Origin: Opitutia bacterium
GTDB lineage: Bacteria; Verrucomicrobiota; Verrucomicrobiia; Opitutales; Opitutaceae
Reading direction: 5' to 3'
Length of the DNA: 64,000 bases
Assembly (NCBI GenBank): GCA_016187945.1
Contig: JACPIT010000001.1
Span: 434,001-498,000, forward strand
The translations under genes and the position numbers were made by a program. This document shows, piece after piece, positions 35,071 through 44,634 of the stretch. Within the stretch, counting starts at the first letter, position 1, and each line of letters starts with the position of its first letter. The notes beneath the pieces were generated by a model, which did not search any database, had not been told where the DNA came from, and saw only the letters and a program-made list of their open reading frames with translations.

Positions 35071-36825
35071 CTACTTCACCGGCCGATCGTAGAACAGCCG
35101 CACCTCCGCATCGCGCGCGGGCAGTTGCAGCAACTGCGTGGCGCGTTCCAGCGCGCGCTTCGTCGAAACGGTCGGGTTGATTCCCGCCGGGAAAACGTTC
35201 TCCGCACCGATGTGGGCCAGCGCACCGCTCTTGCGCAGCACCCGCTCGACATCGGCGCTGACCCCGCTGATCAGCAACTTTCGCCCGGTGCGCTGGAGAT
35301 AGTCGTTCAACTCGACGAGCGCCATGACTGTCGTCGCGTCGAGATGCCGCGCGTTCTTGAGGCGCAGGATGAACACCTTGATGCCCTCGTCCTCTGCCAA
35401 CGCGCGCAGTTGCGAGTGGAAGAGCTCCGCTGCGCCGAAGAACAGTTCGCCTTCGACGTGCACGATCGAAATCTGCGCGTGACTCCGGTCAGCTTTGTCG
35501 GGCAGAGCGGCGAGATTGCCGGCGGCGTTGAACGCGTATTCGACCAGCATCGGCTTGGCGGCCTTCCGCAGGAAGAGCGCCAGCGACGTGCCGACGCCGA
35601 CGTAGATCGCCGTGTCGAGCTTTAGAAACAGCGCGGAGACGAGCGTGATCCAAAACACCGCCGCATCGGCACGCGTCGCGCGACGGGCCACGCGGATCTG
35701 GTCGCGCGGAATCATTTTCCACCCGATGCGCGCCAGATGTGCCGCGAGACTCGGCACCGGAATGAAATTGATCAACGGCGCGAAGAACAGCAGCGCGAGC
35801 AGCACAATGCCGCTGCTCATCGCCGCCGAGAGCTGCGTGCGCGCGCCGTTCTGGAAATTCGCGCCGCTGCGCGCGAACGACGCCGAGCCCGGCATCCCGC
35901 CGAACAGGCTGTTGGCGACGTTGGCGGCGCCCATCGCGATCAGTTCCTGATTCGCGTTCACGCGCTGCCCCGAGCGCGTCGCGAGCGTCTTCGAGATGGA
36001 GATCGCCTCGAGCATGCCGAGAATCGCGATCGCCACCGCCGCACTCAGCAACCGCGGCACGAAAGCGAGATCGGCGGTCCCGAGCGGCATACCGAGCCAC
36101 GACGGCACCGCGACCGCGAGCGCACCTTCATCCGAAATCGTGCGGATGCCCAGCTCCGGGAGATGCATGAGGCGAGTGAACAGTGAAATCGCCAGCAACC
36201 CGATGAACTCCGCCGGCCAGCGCGGGAAAAAACGCTCGATCGCCTCGAACAACAGAAACGTCAGCGCGCCCATCGCCGCGCTGTGCGGCAGGAACTCTCG
36301 ATGCAGCAGGTGTTCGGCGGTGCGGATCAACGCGCCGAGGATTCCGGCGCTGCGATCGACATTGCTGACGCCGGCGAGATAGGGCAATTGCGCGGCGATC
36401 AGCAGCACGCCGATCGCCGTGCTGTAACCGATGACGACGGACCTCGAGATGAACTGTGTGATTTCGCCCATCTTCGCGAGCCCGGCGCTGAGTTGGATCG
36501 CGCCGATCAGCAACGCGAGCACCAGCGCGATCTGCGGCGGATCGAACGCGATGCCACCGAACGAATAGATCGTGGCGGCGAGGATGATGCTGATCGAATT
36601 CGTCGGCCCAAACACGAGATGGTGCGACGACGTCAGCGTCGCCGCCACAAAGCCGCCGATCACCACCGCCATCACCACCATGAGCGGCGGCAACCCGGCA
36701 ATGAGCGCGAAGCCGATCGCTTGCGGAATGGAAACGAGCGCAACCGTCGCCGCCGCGGCGAGGTCCGGCCGGAATTTTTCGCGATCGTAGCCGCGCAACT
36801 CCTGCCAGACCGGCAGGCGATTCAT
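35071..36825 (-). CDS. SulP-family anion transporter with STAS domain
   Basis: A 584-residue SulP/SLC26 anion transporter. The membrane domain has about 10-14 helices, with the family signatures LVFGPTNSISIILAATIYSF and AMGAANVANSLFGGMPGSAS. A cytoplasmic STAS domain fills the last 130 residues (ISIVHVEGELFFGAAELFHS, then ARHLDATTVMALVELND). Substrates in the family include sulfate and bicarbonate; none can be assigned here. I prefer the ATG at 36825 (MNRLPVWQELRGYDREKF); an ATG at 36897 would add 24 residues. It ends near the intergenic repeat at 34957-35034 and starts just after the parB stop, probably not co-transcribed with a partner. Confidence 0.9.
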   Translation of the reverse strand: MNRLPVWQELRGYDREKFRPDLAAAATVALVSIPQAIGFALIAGLPPLMVVMAVVIGGFVAATLTSSHHLVFGPTNSISIILAATIYSFGGIAFDPPQIALVLALLIGAIQLSAGLAKMGEITQFISRSVVIGYSTAIGVLLIAAQLPYLAGVSNVDRSAGILGALIRTAEHLLHREFLPHSAAMGALTFLLFEAIERFFPRWPAEFIGLLAISLFTRLMHLPELGIRTISDEGALAVAVPSWLGMPLGTADLAFVPRLLSAAVAIAILGMLEAISISKTLATRSGQRVNANQELIAMGAANVANSLFGGMPGSASFARSGANFQNGARTQLSAAMSSGIVLLALLFFAPLINFIPVPSLAAHLARIGWKMIPRDQIRVARRATRADAAVFWITLVSALFLKLDTAIYVGVGTSLALFLRKAAKPMLVEYAFNAAGNLAALPDKADRSHAQISIVHVEGELFFGAAELFHSQLRALAEDEGIKVFILRLKNARHLDATTVMALVELNDYLQRTGRKLLISGVSADVERVLRKSGALAHIGAENVFPAGINPTVSTKRALERATQLLQLPARDAEVRLFYDRPVK

Positions 36826-36908
36826 CAGCCAACGGCGCACCGCCTCGCCTCCGCGGTGCGGAAAATTTCGTTCAACGCCTCTGGCCGGTGACTCCACTCA
36901 TCGGTGAG

Positions 36909-37850
36909 TCACAGAGTGACGCCCATGCGTTCCAACACGCGCGCGAGATCGTCGTTGCCGTGATACTCGACGATGATGCGGCCGTTCTTCGGCGCGTGGC
37001 GCAGCGTCACGCGCGCGCCGAGATGGCTGGTGAGTTTTTTCTCCACGTCGGCCAGCGCGGTCGCCTCGGCGGCCGGCATTTTGCGCTTCTTGCCCGGACC
37101 GCCCACGACGCCGGCGCGGTGGCCTTGGACGATTTGCTCGAGCGCGCGCACGCTGAGGCCGTCCTCGATCGAACGGCGGGCGAGCACGAGGCGCTCCGCG
37201 CCATCGTCGACGCCGAGGAGCACCTTCGCGTGACCGACGCTGAGCATCGCCTTGCCGAGATAACCCTGGATTTCCGCGTCGAGCGCGAGCAGGCGCAGCG
37301 AGTTGGCCACGGTGGCGCGTCCCTTGCCGACGCGTTGCGCGGCGGCGTCCTGCGTGAGGTCGAAATCGCGGATGAGACTCGCGTAGCCGTGCGCTTCTTC
37401 GATCGGGTTGAGGTCCGCGCGCTGCAAGTTCTCGATCAACGCCAGCGAGGCGGACGACGCGTCGCTCGACGTCATCACGCGCGCGGGGATCGATTTGAGT
37501 TTCAGTTGCTGAAACGCGCGCCAGCGGCGCTCGCCGGCGATGAGCTGGAATTTTTCGCCGACTTGGCGGACGACGATCGGTTGGAGCAATCCCTCGGCGC
37601 GGATGCTGTCGACGAGGTCGGCGAGTGCGGCGGGGTCGAATTCCTTGCGCGGCTGATAGGGATTCGCCTCGACCTGCGCGATGGGGATCTCGCGGTAGCC
37701 GGGTAAACCGTCGACGCTGGAGGTGGCGCTCGCGGGCGTCACCGGAGCGGCCGGTGCGGGCGCAGCGGCGGGCTTGGCGGAGGCGGGCGTGCCGCTCGCG
37801 ATGAGTGCGCCGAGACCGCGACCGAGACGGGAAGGAGTGGGTTTGGCCAT
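36909..37850 (-). CDS. parB: Chromosome partitioning protein ParB
   Basis: A 313-residue ParB. The N-terminal box NPYQPRKEF (63-71), the CTPase motif GERRWRA (106-112) and LIENLQRADLNP are normal, followed by the helix-turn-helix (TQDAAAQRVGKGRATVANSL) that binds parS, and the dimerisation C-terminus. The N-terminus (MAKPTPSRLGRGLGALIASG) has the short motif that interacts with ParA. ParA is not adjacent: the neighbour upstream is a LysM gene, one base from the parB start codon, so the two are co-transcribed. A parS-like sequence lies 15 kb away at 53248. Confidence 0.95.
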   Translation of the reverse strand: MAKPTPSRLGRGLGALIASGTPASAKPAAAPAPAAPVTPASATSSVDGLPGYREIPIAQVEANPYQPRKEFDPAALADLVDSIRAEGLLQPIVVRQVGEKFQLIAGERRWRAFQQLKLKSIPARVMTSSDASSASLALIENLQRADLNPIEEAHGYASLIRDFDLTQDAAAQRVGKGRATVANSLRLLALDAEIQGYLGKAMLSVGHAKVLLGVDDGAERLVLARRSIEDGLSVRALEQIVQGHRAGVVGGPGKKRKMPAAEATALADVEKKLTSHLGARVTLRHAPKNGRIIVEYHGNDDLARVLERMGVTL

Positions 37851-37851
37851 G

Positions 37852-38409
37852 TTATTTGCCGAGGGGGATAAAAAGAGTTTGGCCCGGCCGAATTTTGGTC
37901 GGGTCGGAAAGTTTGTTGGCGTTGACGATGTCCTGCATCTTCGCGCCGTTTTTCTGCGCGATCGCGGAAAGCGTGTCGCCCGCCTGCACCGTGTAGTTGA
38001 CGCCCTGCTTCGGGAAATCCTCGGAGAAACTCGTCTGCACGGCCGGGCGCGTCGCCTGGTTTTTCGCCAGCGCCTCGAGCGCGGCGTTCGTTTGCTTGCC
38101 CATCGTCACGAGTTGCGTCGCGACCTGCGCGAGAATTTCGCGTTTCTGTTCGGAAAGATCGCCCTGCACCGCGCGGTTCAAGTCCGCGACGGCTTTGTTG
38201 AGCTGCTCGATCGTGGCGTAGCTTTGGCTGGCCTTCGATTGCAGCGCGGAATTTTCGCGATTGAGCTGCTCGACGGTGAGGGTCAGCTCGCCGATCCGCT
38301 GCCTCAATTCGCGAACGTCCTCACGCAGGCTCGCCAGTTCGGACGCGGTGTTGGCCGGCTGGGCCATGGCCGTGACCGCGAGGCTCACGAGGAGAAATCC
38401 GATTCGCAT
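37852..38409 (-). CDS. Secreted coiled-coil protein with C-terminal LysM domain
   Basis: A 185-residue exported protein. A signal peptide (MRIGFLLVSLAVTAMA) is followed by a coiled coil of about 85 residues (SELASLREDVRELRQRIGEL and following heptads) and a C-terminal LysM domain (YTVQAGDTLSAIAQKNGAKM, end FIPLGK) that binds peptidoglycan. Likely a periplasmic cell-wall anchor or organiser. It lies one base upstream of parB in the same orientation, unusual company for a cytoplasmic partition protein. Confidence 0.88.
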   Translation of the reverse strand: MRIGFLLVSLAVTAMAQPANTASELASLREDVRELRQRIGELTLTVEQLNRENSALQSKASQSYATIEQLNKAVADLNRAVQGDLSEQKREILAQVATQLVTMGKQTNAALEALAKNQATRPAVQTSFSEDFPKQGVNYTVQAGDTLSAIAQKNGAKMQDIVNANKLSDPTKIRPGQTLFIPLGK

Positions 38410-38454
38410 GCCGGCAGCTTGAAAAAAAGCCGCTCGAAAACAAGCGAAGACCCT

Positions 38455-39474
38455 TCAGCGGGCGGGACGCGGGAAAGGTTTCGGCGCAACGACCGGCGGC
38501 ATCGGCTGCGAAACGAGTCGCATGGCCGGCGCCACGGGAAACCCGCGGAGAAACTCGGCGGCACCGAGCATCTTGCCGCCGGGGCGCTGGAGCCGGAGCA
38601 CGCGCAACACGCCGGCGCCCGTGGCGATTCGCAGACCGTCCGCATCGCCGCCCAGCACCGCGCCGGCCTCAGCGGGTTTGTAGTCTAATGGACTACAAAC
38701 GTCCGCGAGACCGAACTTGATCGGCTGGCCGGCGATCTCGACGGTCGTCGCCGGCCACGGGAAGAGGCCGTTGATGCGTGCGGCGAGTTCGACCGCCGGG
38801 CGCGTGAAATCGAGCACGCCGTCGGTCTTCTCCAGTTTGCGGCAGAAGGTCGCGGCGGCCTGGTCCTGTTCGCGAAAAGTCTGCGTGCCCGCGGCAAGTT
38901 TCGGCAGCGCACGCCCGAGGAGCGGCACGCAGGCGGCAGAGAGTTTCGCTTCCACCGAGAGCGCGGTGTCGAGCGGGTCGATCGCGACGCGCTCGGTATC
39001 GGCGATCGGACCGGCATCGAGTTCGGCGACGATGCGCATGAGGGTCACGCCAGTCTCGCGCTCGCCGCACGCCACCGCCGTCTGAATCGGCGAGGCGCCG
39101 CGGTATTTCGGCAGGAGCGACGTGTGGAAATTCAGCGTGCCGAGGCGCGGAGCGGCGATGAACGCATCGCGCAAGATGTGGCCGTAGGCCATCACCAGCG
39201 CGAGATCGGCGCCGTAGCCGGCGAGCGTGGCGAGTTCGGGTTCGCGGAGTTTTTCCGGCTGATGAACGGGGATGCCGCGCTCCTGCGCCCAGAGCTTGAT
39301 CGCGTTCGGCTGCACCTTTTGGCCGCGGCCGACGGGGCGGTCGGGTTGCGTGAAGACGGCGGCAACGTGCGCGCCACTCCCCTCGCCGGCCAGCGCTGAG
39401 TCCGTCGAACGAGCCAGCCAGTTCAGCATCGGCAGCGCGATCGCGTCCGAGCACATGAAGACGATTTTCAGCAT
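38455..39474 (-). CDS. fmt: Methionyl-tRNA formyltransferase
   Basis: A 339-residue enzyme that formylates initiator Met-tRNA. The N-terminal transferase domain has FTQPDRPVGRGQKVQP, the catalytic region NFHTSLLPKYRGASPI, and GVTLMRIVAELDAGPI; the C-terminal tRNA-binding domain contains INGLFPWPATTVEI. A 25-bp palindrome in the C-terminal domain (38676-38700) encodes about eight residues in a variable loop and keeps the frame. Length is in the normal range. It lies between the LysM gene and der with spacers on both sides, so it is not obviously coupled. Confidence 0.95.
   Translation of the reverse strand: MLKIVFMCSDAIALPMLNWLARSTDSALAGEGSGAHVAAVFTQPDRPVGRGQKVQPNAIKLWAQERGIPVHQPEKLREPELATLAGYGADLALVMAYGHILRDAFIAAPRLGTLNFHTSLLPKYRGASPIQTAVACGERETGVTLMRIVAELDAGPIADTERVAIDPLDTALSVEAKLSAACVPLLGRALPKLAAGTQTFREQDQAAATFCRKLEKTDGVLDFTRPAVELAARINGLFPWPATTVEIAGQPIKFGLADVCSPLDYKPAEAGAVLGGDADGLRIATGAGVLRVLRLQRPGGKMLGAAEFLRGFPVAPAMRLVSQPMPPVVAPKPFPRPAR
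38676..38700. repeat. 25-bp AT-rich palindrome inside fmt
   Basis: GTTTGTAGTC, loop TAATG, GACTACAAAC: a perfect ten-base stem with GC content far below the gene average. It contains the GTAG/CTAC motif pair seen in the intergenic repeats. Confidence 0.85.
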
Positions 39475-39486
39475 CGCGGACGAGGT

Positions 39487-39568
39487 TGGAGGGCTCGCGT
39501 CCTCGCGAGCCGTTTTTCCGAAGTGCGCGCCATTTCCGCTCGCGGCCCGCGGGGACGCGGGCCCTCCA
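39487..39568. repeat. Palindromic repeat pair between fmt and der
   Basis: TGGAGGGCTCGCGTCCTCGC at the left and a partner unit ending ACGCGGGCCCTCCA at the right. The left unit is also a GC-rich hairpin followed by GTTTTT on the plus strand. Confidence 0.8.
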
Positions 39569-39609
39569 GACGGCTCAACGCGAGATCGAGCCCTTTGTGA
39601 TGCGAACGC

Positions 39610-41091
39610 TCAATCATCCAACACGACCGGCTCGCCGGCGAAATCGGTTTCCGGGTCGTCGCCGGCGGCTTCGTTGCGTTTCTGGCCGCGGCGCGAGAGG
39701 CGCTCGTCGATCGAGATTTTCTTTTTGCCGACGAGGTCGAAGTGGATCGGGCATCCGTCGAGATCGAACTGCTCGACGAGGCCGCCTTCGAGGTAGCGGC
39801 GGTATTGCTCCGTGAGGCTGCCCTCGCGGTTGCAGAAAATTTTGATGCGAAACGGCCGGTTGCCCGTCTGCGTGGCGTAGTAGGCGCGGAAACGCTGGCC
39901 GCCCACCGACGGCGGCGGATTGCGATCGGTAAGTTCGACGATCGCGGCGTTGAGTTTCGCGGTGGGAATCTTGCGACCGAGCCGCTCGTCGAGCGCGCGG
40001 GCGGCCTTCAGCATGCGCTCGATGTCGTGGCCCGTGAGGGCCGAGACGAACATGACGGGCGCGCCGGGCGTGAAGAACAGGCGGTCGTAGAGCGCCTTCT
40101 CGAACTTTTCGCGGAAGTCGCGCTCGTTCTTGTATTGCTTCAACTCGCCGCGCCGAAACGCCGCGTAGACGAGATCCCACTTGTTGACGATGACGACGAT
40201 CGGGCGACCCGCGCTGACGATCTCGCCGGCGATCGCCTTGTCCTGCTGCGTGACGCCGTCCATCGCGTCGAGCACCATGAACACCACGTCGGCCTGGTGG
40301 ATCGCGTCGATCGAGCGGACGCGGGAAAAATACTCAACGGACGAGGAGAGTTTCGTGGCGGGGCGGATGCCGGCCGTGTCGATGAGGCAGAACGGCCAGA
40401 CCTTCCCGTCGCGCGCCTGATAGTCGAAGCTCAGCTCGATCGAGTCGCGCGTCGTGCCGGGAATTTCGGAGACGATGAGGCGGTCGCTCTTGAGCAGGCG
40501 GTTGCTCAGGGAGGATTTCCCGACGTTCGGGCGGCCGACGAAGCAGATCGTGAGGCGCTTGTTCTCGCCGTCCCCGGTGCGCGTGTCGTCCGGCGGGGTT
40601 TTGTCGAGGATGGCGTTGCGCAGCTCCGCCTCGCCGTTGCCGTGCTCGGCGGAGACGTAGATCGGCTCGCCGAAACCGAGCCGGTAAAGGTCGCCCACTT
40701 CCTTCACCTTTTCCTCACCGCCATCGGCTTTGTTGGCGACGAGGATGACGGGCTTCTTGGCCTTGCGGAGTTGCTGGGCCACTCGCTCGTCGAGCGCGGT
40801 GACGCCTTCACGCGCGTCGACGACGAAGAGGATCACGGACGAGGCGCCGATCGCGAAGGCGACTTGCGCCTCGGCGGCCTTGATCAGCTTCGCCGGGGTC
40901 GTCGCGTCCTGCAAACCGAGGCCGCCGGTGTCGAGCAGCGTGTAGTCGCCCTCTTTGACCTCGGCGGCGATGATGTCGCGCGTGACGCCCGGCTGATCGT
41001 GGACGATGGAAATGCGGCGCTTCGCCAGTCGGTTAAACAGGCGGCTCTTGCCCACATTCGGGCGGCCAACGATGGCGACGGTGCGTGACAT
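39610..41091 (-). CDS. der: Ribosome-assembly GTPase Der (EngA)
   Basis: A 493-residue GTPase with two tandem G domains. GRPNVGKS is at residues 9-16 and again at 186-193, each with DxxG and NKxD boxes (LLDTGG and ANKADGG; LIDTAG and VNKWD), followed by a C-terminal KH-like domain (GNRPFRIKIF). Der is needed for maturation of the 50S subunit. The start is the ATG at 41091. The normal length and intact motifs indicate a working copy. It lies downstream of the aminotransferase gene with a palindromic repeat between them. Confidence 0.96.
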   Translation of the reverse strand: MSRTVAIVGRPNVGKSRLFNRLAKRRISIVHDQPGVTRDIIAAEVKEGDYTLLDTGGLGLQDATTPAKLIKAAEAQVAFAIGASSVILFVVDAREGVTALDERVAQQLRKAKKPVILVANKADGGEEKVKEVGDLYRLGFGEPIYVSAEHGNGEAELRNAILDKTPPDDTRTGDGENKRLTICFVGRPNVGKSSLSNRLLKSDRLIVSEIPGTTRDSIELSFDYQARDGKVWPFCLIDTAGIRPATKLSSSVEYFSRVRSIDAIHQADVVFMVLDAMDGVTQQDKAIAGEIVSAGRPIVVIVNKWDLVYAAFRRGELKQYKNERDFREKFEKALYDRLFFTPGAPVMFVSALTGHDIERMLKAARALDERLGRKIPTAKLNAAIVELTDRNPPPSVGGQRFRAYYATQTGNRPFRIKIFCNREGSLTEQYRRYLEGGLVEQFDLDGCPIHFDLVGKKKISIDERLSRRGQKRNEAAGDDPETDFAGEPVVLDD

Positions 41092-41174
41092 AGGCGCTAA
41101 GCTGTAAGCAGGAAGCGCCAAGCTCAAGCCAGCTAAATCGCAGGCGGAATGGGAACGTCGCTTCACGCGCCGAT

Positions 41175-41203
41175 GTAGGGCGGGGTCGGCGACCCCGCCC
41201 TAC
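41175..41203. repeat. Single GTAG palindrome
   Basis: GTAGGGCGGGGTC, loop GGC, GACCCCGCCCTAC: a perfect 13-bp stem with GTAG/CTAC at its ends, just after the aminotransferase stop codon. Confidence 0.9.
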
Positions 41204-41210
41204 ACCAGAA

Positions 41211-42392
41211 TTAGCGCTTACCGTGCGTCGCGACGAACTTCTCCATCCGATCGCAGGCGTCGATGAGTTGCTCGTAGCTCGTGGCGAAGCAGGCGCGGAC
41301 GTGGCCGAGGCCGTTGTCGCCGAAGGCGGTGCCGGGCACGACGGCGACCTTGTGCTCCTTGAGCAGGCCGACGGCGAAATCCTTCTCGGTCATCCCGGTG
41401 CTCTTCACGTCGGGGAACGCGTAGAACGAGCCGCGCGGCGAGTGACACTTTAGGCCGATCTCGTTCAACCGGCGGACGACGAGGTCGCGGCGACGGTGGT
41501 ATTGGTCGCGCATCTTCACGACGGAATCCCAGCCGTTGCGCAGCGCCTCAAGCGCGGCTTCTTGCGCGATGATCGAGGCGCAGAGCATCGAGTATTGGTG
41601 CACCTTCATCATCGCGTCGATCAGCACCGCCGGACCGCACGCGTAGCCAATGCGCCAGCCGGTCATCGCGAACGCCTTTGAGAAACCGTGAAGGAAGATC
41701 GTTCGCTCCGTCATGCCAGGCAGGCTGGCGATGCTGGTGTGCGTGCCGTCGAACGTGAGCTCCGAGTAGATTTCGTCGGAGAGCACGAGCAGGTCTTTCT
41801 CACGGCAGAATTCCGCGATCTCGAGCAACTGCTCGCGCGTGCACGTGCCGCCGGTCGGGTTGCACGGCAGGTTGAGCATCAGCATGCGGCAGCCGGGCTG
41901 CCACGCGGCGCGCAACGACTCGGCCGTGAGCGCGAAGTTGTCTTTCGCGTAGGTCGGCACGGCGACAGGGACTGCGTGCGTCAGCGCGATGCTCGGCGAA
42001 TACGAGACGTAGCACGGCTGGTGGAACAGCACCTTGTCGCCGGGATTCAGGAACGCGCGGCAAGCGAGGTCGAGCGCCTCGGAGACGCCGACAGCGACGA
42101 GAATCTGGTCCTCGGGGCGGTAACTGACGTTGAAGTGCTGCGCGACGTAGTCGGCGATCGCACGGCGCAGCTCGGGCATGCCGAGATTCGACGTGTAGTA
42201 GGTTTTGCCTTTTTCGATCGCGTAGATGGCGGCCTCGCGGATGTGCCACGGCGTGACGAAATCGGGTTCGCCCACGCCGAGGGAAATCACGCCGCCCTCG
42301 CCTTTCATTTTGGCGACGAGTTCGAAGAAGTCGCGGATACCGCTCTTGGGCAACGCGGCGACATGCCGCGCGATGTATTGAGATGGATTCAT
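41211..42392 (-). CDS. Class I/II aminotransferase
   Basis: A 393-residue PLP aminotransferase. The start is the ATG at 42392 (MNPSQYIARHVAALPKSG). Features include SLGVGEPDFVTPWHIREAA, YTSNLGMPELRRAIADYV, NLPCNPTGGTCTR, the PLP-lysine motif GFSKAFAMTGWRIG, and the terminal arginine region GHVRACFATS. It most resembles the AspB/AlaA-like group that acts on aspartate, alanine or aromatic amino acids; the donor cannot be fixed. It is next to an Lrp-type regulator on the same strand, a common pairing for amino-acid enzymes, and probably under its control. Confidence 0.88.
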   Translation of the reverse strand: MNPSQYIARHVAALPKSGIRDFFELVAKMKGEGGVISLGVGEPDFVTPWHIREAAIYAIEKGKTYYTSNLGMPELRRAIADYVAQHFNVSYRPEDQILVAVGVSEALDLACRAFLNPGDKVLFHQPCYVSYSPSIALTHAVPVAVPTYAKDNFALTAESLRAAWQPGCRMLMLNLPCNPTGGTCTREQLLEIAEFCREKDLLVLSDEIYSELTFDGTHTSIASLPGMTERTIFLHGFSKAFAMTGWRIGYACGPAVLIDAMMKVHQYSMLCASIIAQEAALEALRNGWDSVVKMRDQYHRRRDLVVRRLNEIGLKCHSPRGSFYAFPDVKSTGMTEKDFAVGLLKEHKVAVVPGTAFGDNGLGHVRACFATSYEQLIDACDRMEKFVATHGKR

Positions 42393-42414
42393 GGTCGGTG
42401 CGGCGGCGTTGGGG

Positions 42415-42470
42415 GTGGAGCGCGTTGACCTCAACGCGCTGAGCCGGTTGAGGTCAACCGGCTCCACCTT
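42415..42470. repeat. Palindromic repeat pair, GTGG type
   Basis: GTGGAGCGCGTTGACCTCAA at the left and a unit GAGCCGGTTGAGGTCAACCG ending in CTCCAC at the right. Each half is a hairpin. A related copy lies at 52158-52215. It separates the Lrp-type gene from the aminotransferase gene. Confidence 0.85.
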
Positions 42471-42491
42471 GGCGGCTCGCCGCGTTCGGAG

Positions 42492-42977
42492 TTACGGCGC
42501 GACATTCAACCGCTCGCCCGAGGACTCGGCCTGATCGAGGATGAAGCCCTGGTCCTTGTAGCAGCGGAGTTGGAAATGGGTGGAGGTCGAGAGCACGCCC
42601 TCGATCGTCGACAGCTTTTCGGAGACGAAAGCGGCGACGCGCTGGAGCGTGGTGCCCTTGACGAAGAGGAGCAGGTCGTAGCCGCCCGACATGAGGAAGC
42701 ACGACTCGACCTCGTCGAACCGGCTGATGCGCTCCGCGAGGCGGTTGAAGCCGCCGCCGCGTTCGGGCGTGATGCGGACCTCGATGACGGCCCGCACGGT
42801 AGCTGCGGCGGCGTCGCGCGAGAGATCGAGCACCGGACGCCAGCCGAGGAAGATTTTATCTTTCTTCAACTGTTCCAGGTGCTGATGGACTTCGGATTCG
42901 GGCAGGCCCGCGACTTGCGCCATTTGCGCCGTCGTGAGCTGACCGCCTTCGAGCAACAGCTTGAGAACAGGGTTCAT
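42492..42977 (-). CDS. Lrp/AsnC-family regulator
   Basis: A 161-residue protein starting at the ATG at 42977 (MNPVLKLLLEGGQLTTAQMA). A degenerate N-terminal helix-turn-helix (GLPESEVHQHLEQLKKDK) is followed by the AsnC-type RAM domain (TVRAVIEVRITPERGGGF, SGGYDLLLFVKG, LRCYKDQGFIL). The N-terminus is close to the family length. It probably senses an amino acid and controls the following aminotransferase gene. Confidence 0.85.
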   Translation of the reverse strand: MNPVLKLLLEGGQLTTAQMAQVAGLPESEVHQHLEQLKKDKIFLGWRPVLDLSRDAAAATVRAVIEVRITPERGGGFNRLAERISRFDEVESCFLMSGGYDLLLFVKGTTLQRVAAFVSEKLSTIEGVLSTSTHFQLRCYKDQGFILDQAESSGERLNVAP

Positions 42978-42997
42978 GAGACGGCGAGGCTGGCAGA

Positions 42998-43220
42998 GGC
43001 GCGAAGCACTAATCCACACTAATTCGCACTGATGACAGGAACGCGGGAGCGACCGTAAAGATAGGGCGAGTCGTCCCGACGAGCCGAGTTCACTCTCGCT
43101 GCGGACGACGGCTCGTCAGGGACGACTCGCCCTACCCCGCGACTGCCTTCGGGCGACGATACGCGAAGCGCAGGCGTCTCGCCTGCCTCCGGCCAATTGC
43201 AGGCGGGACGCCCGCGCTAC
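42998..43220. repeat. Repeat-filled spacer upstream of ffh
   Basis: Three elements: an ACTAATCC/ACTAATTCGC piece at 42998-43030, a palindromic pair at 43061-43135 (ATAGGGCGAGTCGTCCCGAC facing CTCGCCCTAC), and another at 43168-43220 (GCGCAGGCGTCTCGCC facing GACGCCCGCGCTAC). No gene is seen in the 313 bp between the divergent Lrp-type gene and ffh. Confidence 0.75.
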
Positions 43221-43290
43221 CGCCGCCGCCCTCACTTTTGTATTTTATTACCGCCGATTAGTGGTTTCCCTCGGTCCTTTCCCTTTTCCG

Positions 43291-44634
43291 ATGTTCGAAT
43301 CCCTGACCGACAAACTGACCAACGCGCTGCGCAACCTCCGGGGCGTGGGCAAGCTGTCCGAGGAAAACATGGCCGACGCGCTCAAGGAAGTGCGCGCCGC
43401 CCTCCTCGCCGCCGACGTCCACTTCAAAGTCGCGCGCGAATTCATCGAGCGCGTGCAGCAGGCCGTCGTCGGTCAGGAAGTCACGAAATCCGTCACGCCC
43501 GGCCAGCAGGTCATCAAGATCATCCACGACGAACTCGTGCGCCTCCTCGGCGAAGGCACGACGGAGCTCTCCGCCAAGCGCCCGCTGAAGATCCTGATGG
43601 TCGGTCTCCACGGCTCCGGCAAAACCACGTCCACGGCCAAGCTCGGCAAGCTGCTCAAGAAAAAGGGCGCGCGCCCGTTCGTCGTCGCGTGCGACGTGTA
43701 TCGTCCCGCCGCCATCGACCAGCTCGAGATTTTGGCGAAGCAGGAGGAACTCGGTTTCTACTGCGATCGCGTTTCGAAGGACGTGCCCGCGATCGGGGCC
43801 AAGGCCCTCGACGCCGCGCTCGCGCAGAACGCCGACCTCATCCTCTTCGACACCGCCGGCCGCCTCCAGATCGACACCGACCTGATCGAGGAAGTGAAGA
43901 AACTCAGCGCGAAGGTGCAGCCCGACGAGATCATCCTCGTCGCCGACGGCGCGCTCGGCCAGGAAGCCGTGAACGTCGCGAAGGCCTTCCACGACGCTCT
44001 CTCGCTCACCGGCCTCATCCTCACGAAAATGGACGGCGACGCCCGCGGCGGTGCGGCGCTGTCGATCAAGAGCGTCACCGGCGTGCCGATCAAATTCGTC
44101 GGCACCGGCGAAAAGACGGGCGACTTCGAGGTGTTTCACCCGGACCGCCTCGCCTCCCGTATCCTCGGCATGGGCGACGTCGTTTCGCTCGTCGAGAAGG
44201 CGCAGGAAACGATCGACCAGAAGGAAGCCGAGCGCATGGCGGAGAAGATGCGCAAGGCGGACTTTAATCTGGAAGACTTCCTCGCGCAGATGCAGCAGGT
44301 GAAAAAGATGGGGTCGATGCAGTCGATCATGGGCATGATGCCCGGCATGAGCGGCGTCGCATTACCCGACGACGCCGACCGCCAGATGAAGCGCACCGAG
44401 GCCATCATCCTCTCAATGACGCCGCAGGAGCGCCGCAAGCCAGCGATCTTGAACGGCAACCGCCGCATCCGCATCGCCAACGGCGCCGGCGTGAAGGTCG
44501 TCGAGGTGAATCAGCTCATGAAGCAGTTCGAGCAGATGCAGAAGCTCATGAAGATGATGAAGGGCGGAAATCAGAAAAAACTGATGCGCCAGATGGAAGC
44601 CATGCGCGGCAAAGGCGGGATGCCGGGGTTCTAG
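43291..44634 (+). CDS. ffh: Signal recognition particle protein Ffh
   Basis: A 447-residue SRP54-type GTPase. The N domain ([20 protein letters not shown]) is followed by the G domain with Walker [16 protein letters not shown], and TKMDGD, and a methionine-rich M domain at the C-terminus ([29 protein letters not shown]) that binds signal sequences and SRP RNA. It targets inner-membrane proteins. The ATG at 43291 gives the family start. The stop codon overlaps the stop of the convergent ceramidase-like gene (CTAG). Confidence 0.96.
   Translation: MFESLTDKLTNALRNLRGVGKLSEENMADALKEVRAALLAADVHFKVAREFIERVQQAVVGQEVTKSVTPGQQVIKIIHDELVRLLGEGTTELSAKRPLKILMVGLHGSGKTTSTAKLGKLLKKKGARPFVVACDVYRPAAIDQLEILAKQEELGFYCDRVSKDVPAIGAKALDAALAQNADLILFDTAGRLQIDTDLIEEVKKLSAKVQPDEIILVADGALGQEAVNVAKAFHDALSLTGLILTKMDGDARGGAALSIKSVTGVPIKFVGTGEKTGDFEVFHPDRLASRILGMGDVVSLVEKAQETIDQKEAERMAEKMRKADFNLEDFLAQMQQVKKMGSMQSIMGMMPGMSGVALPDDADRQMKRTEAIILSMTPQERRKPAILNGNRRIRIANGAGVKVVEVNQLMKQFEQMQKLMKMMKGGNQKKLMRQMEAMRGKGGMPGF

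Noticed and set aside
43022-43260. CRISPR array upstream of ffh
   Set aside because: The repeats here are inverted palindromic pairs of different sequence, with no regular direct repeats or spacers. No cas gene is present.
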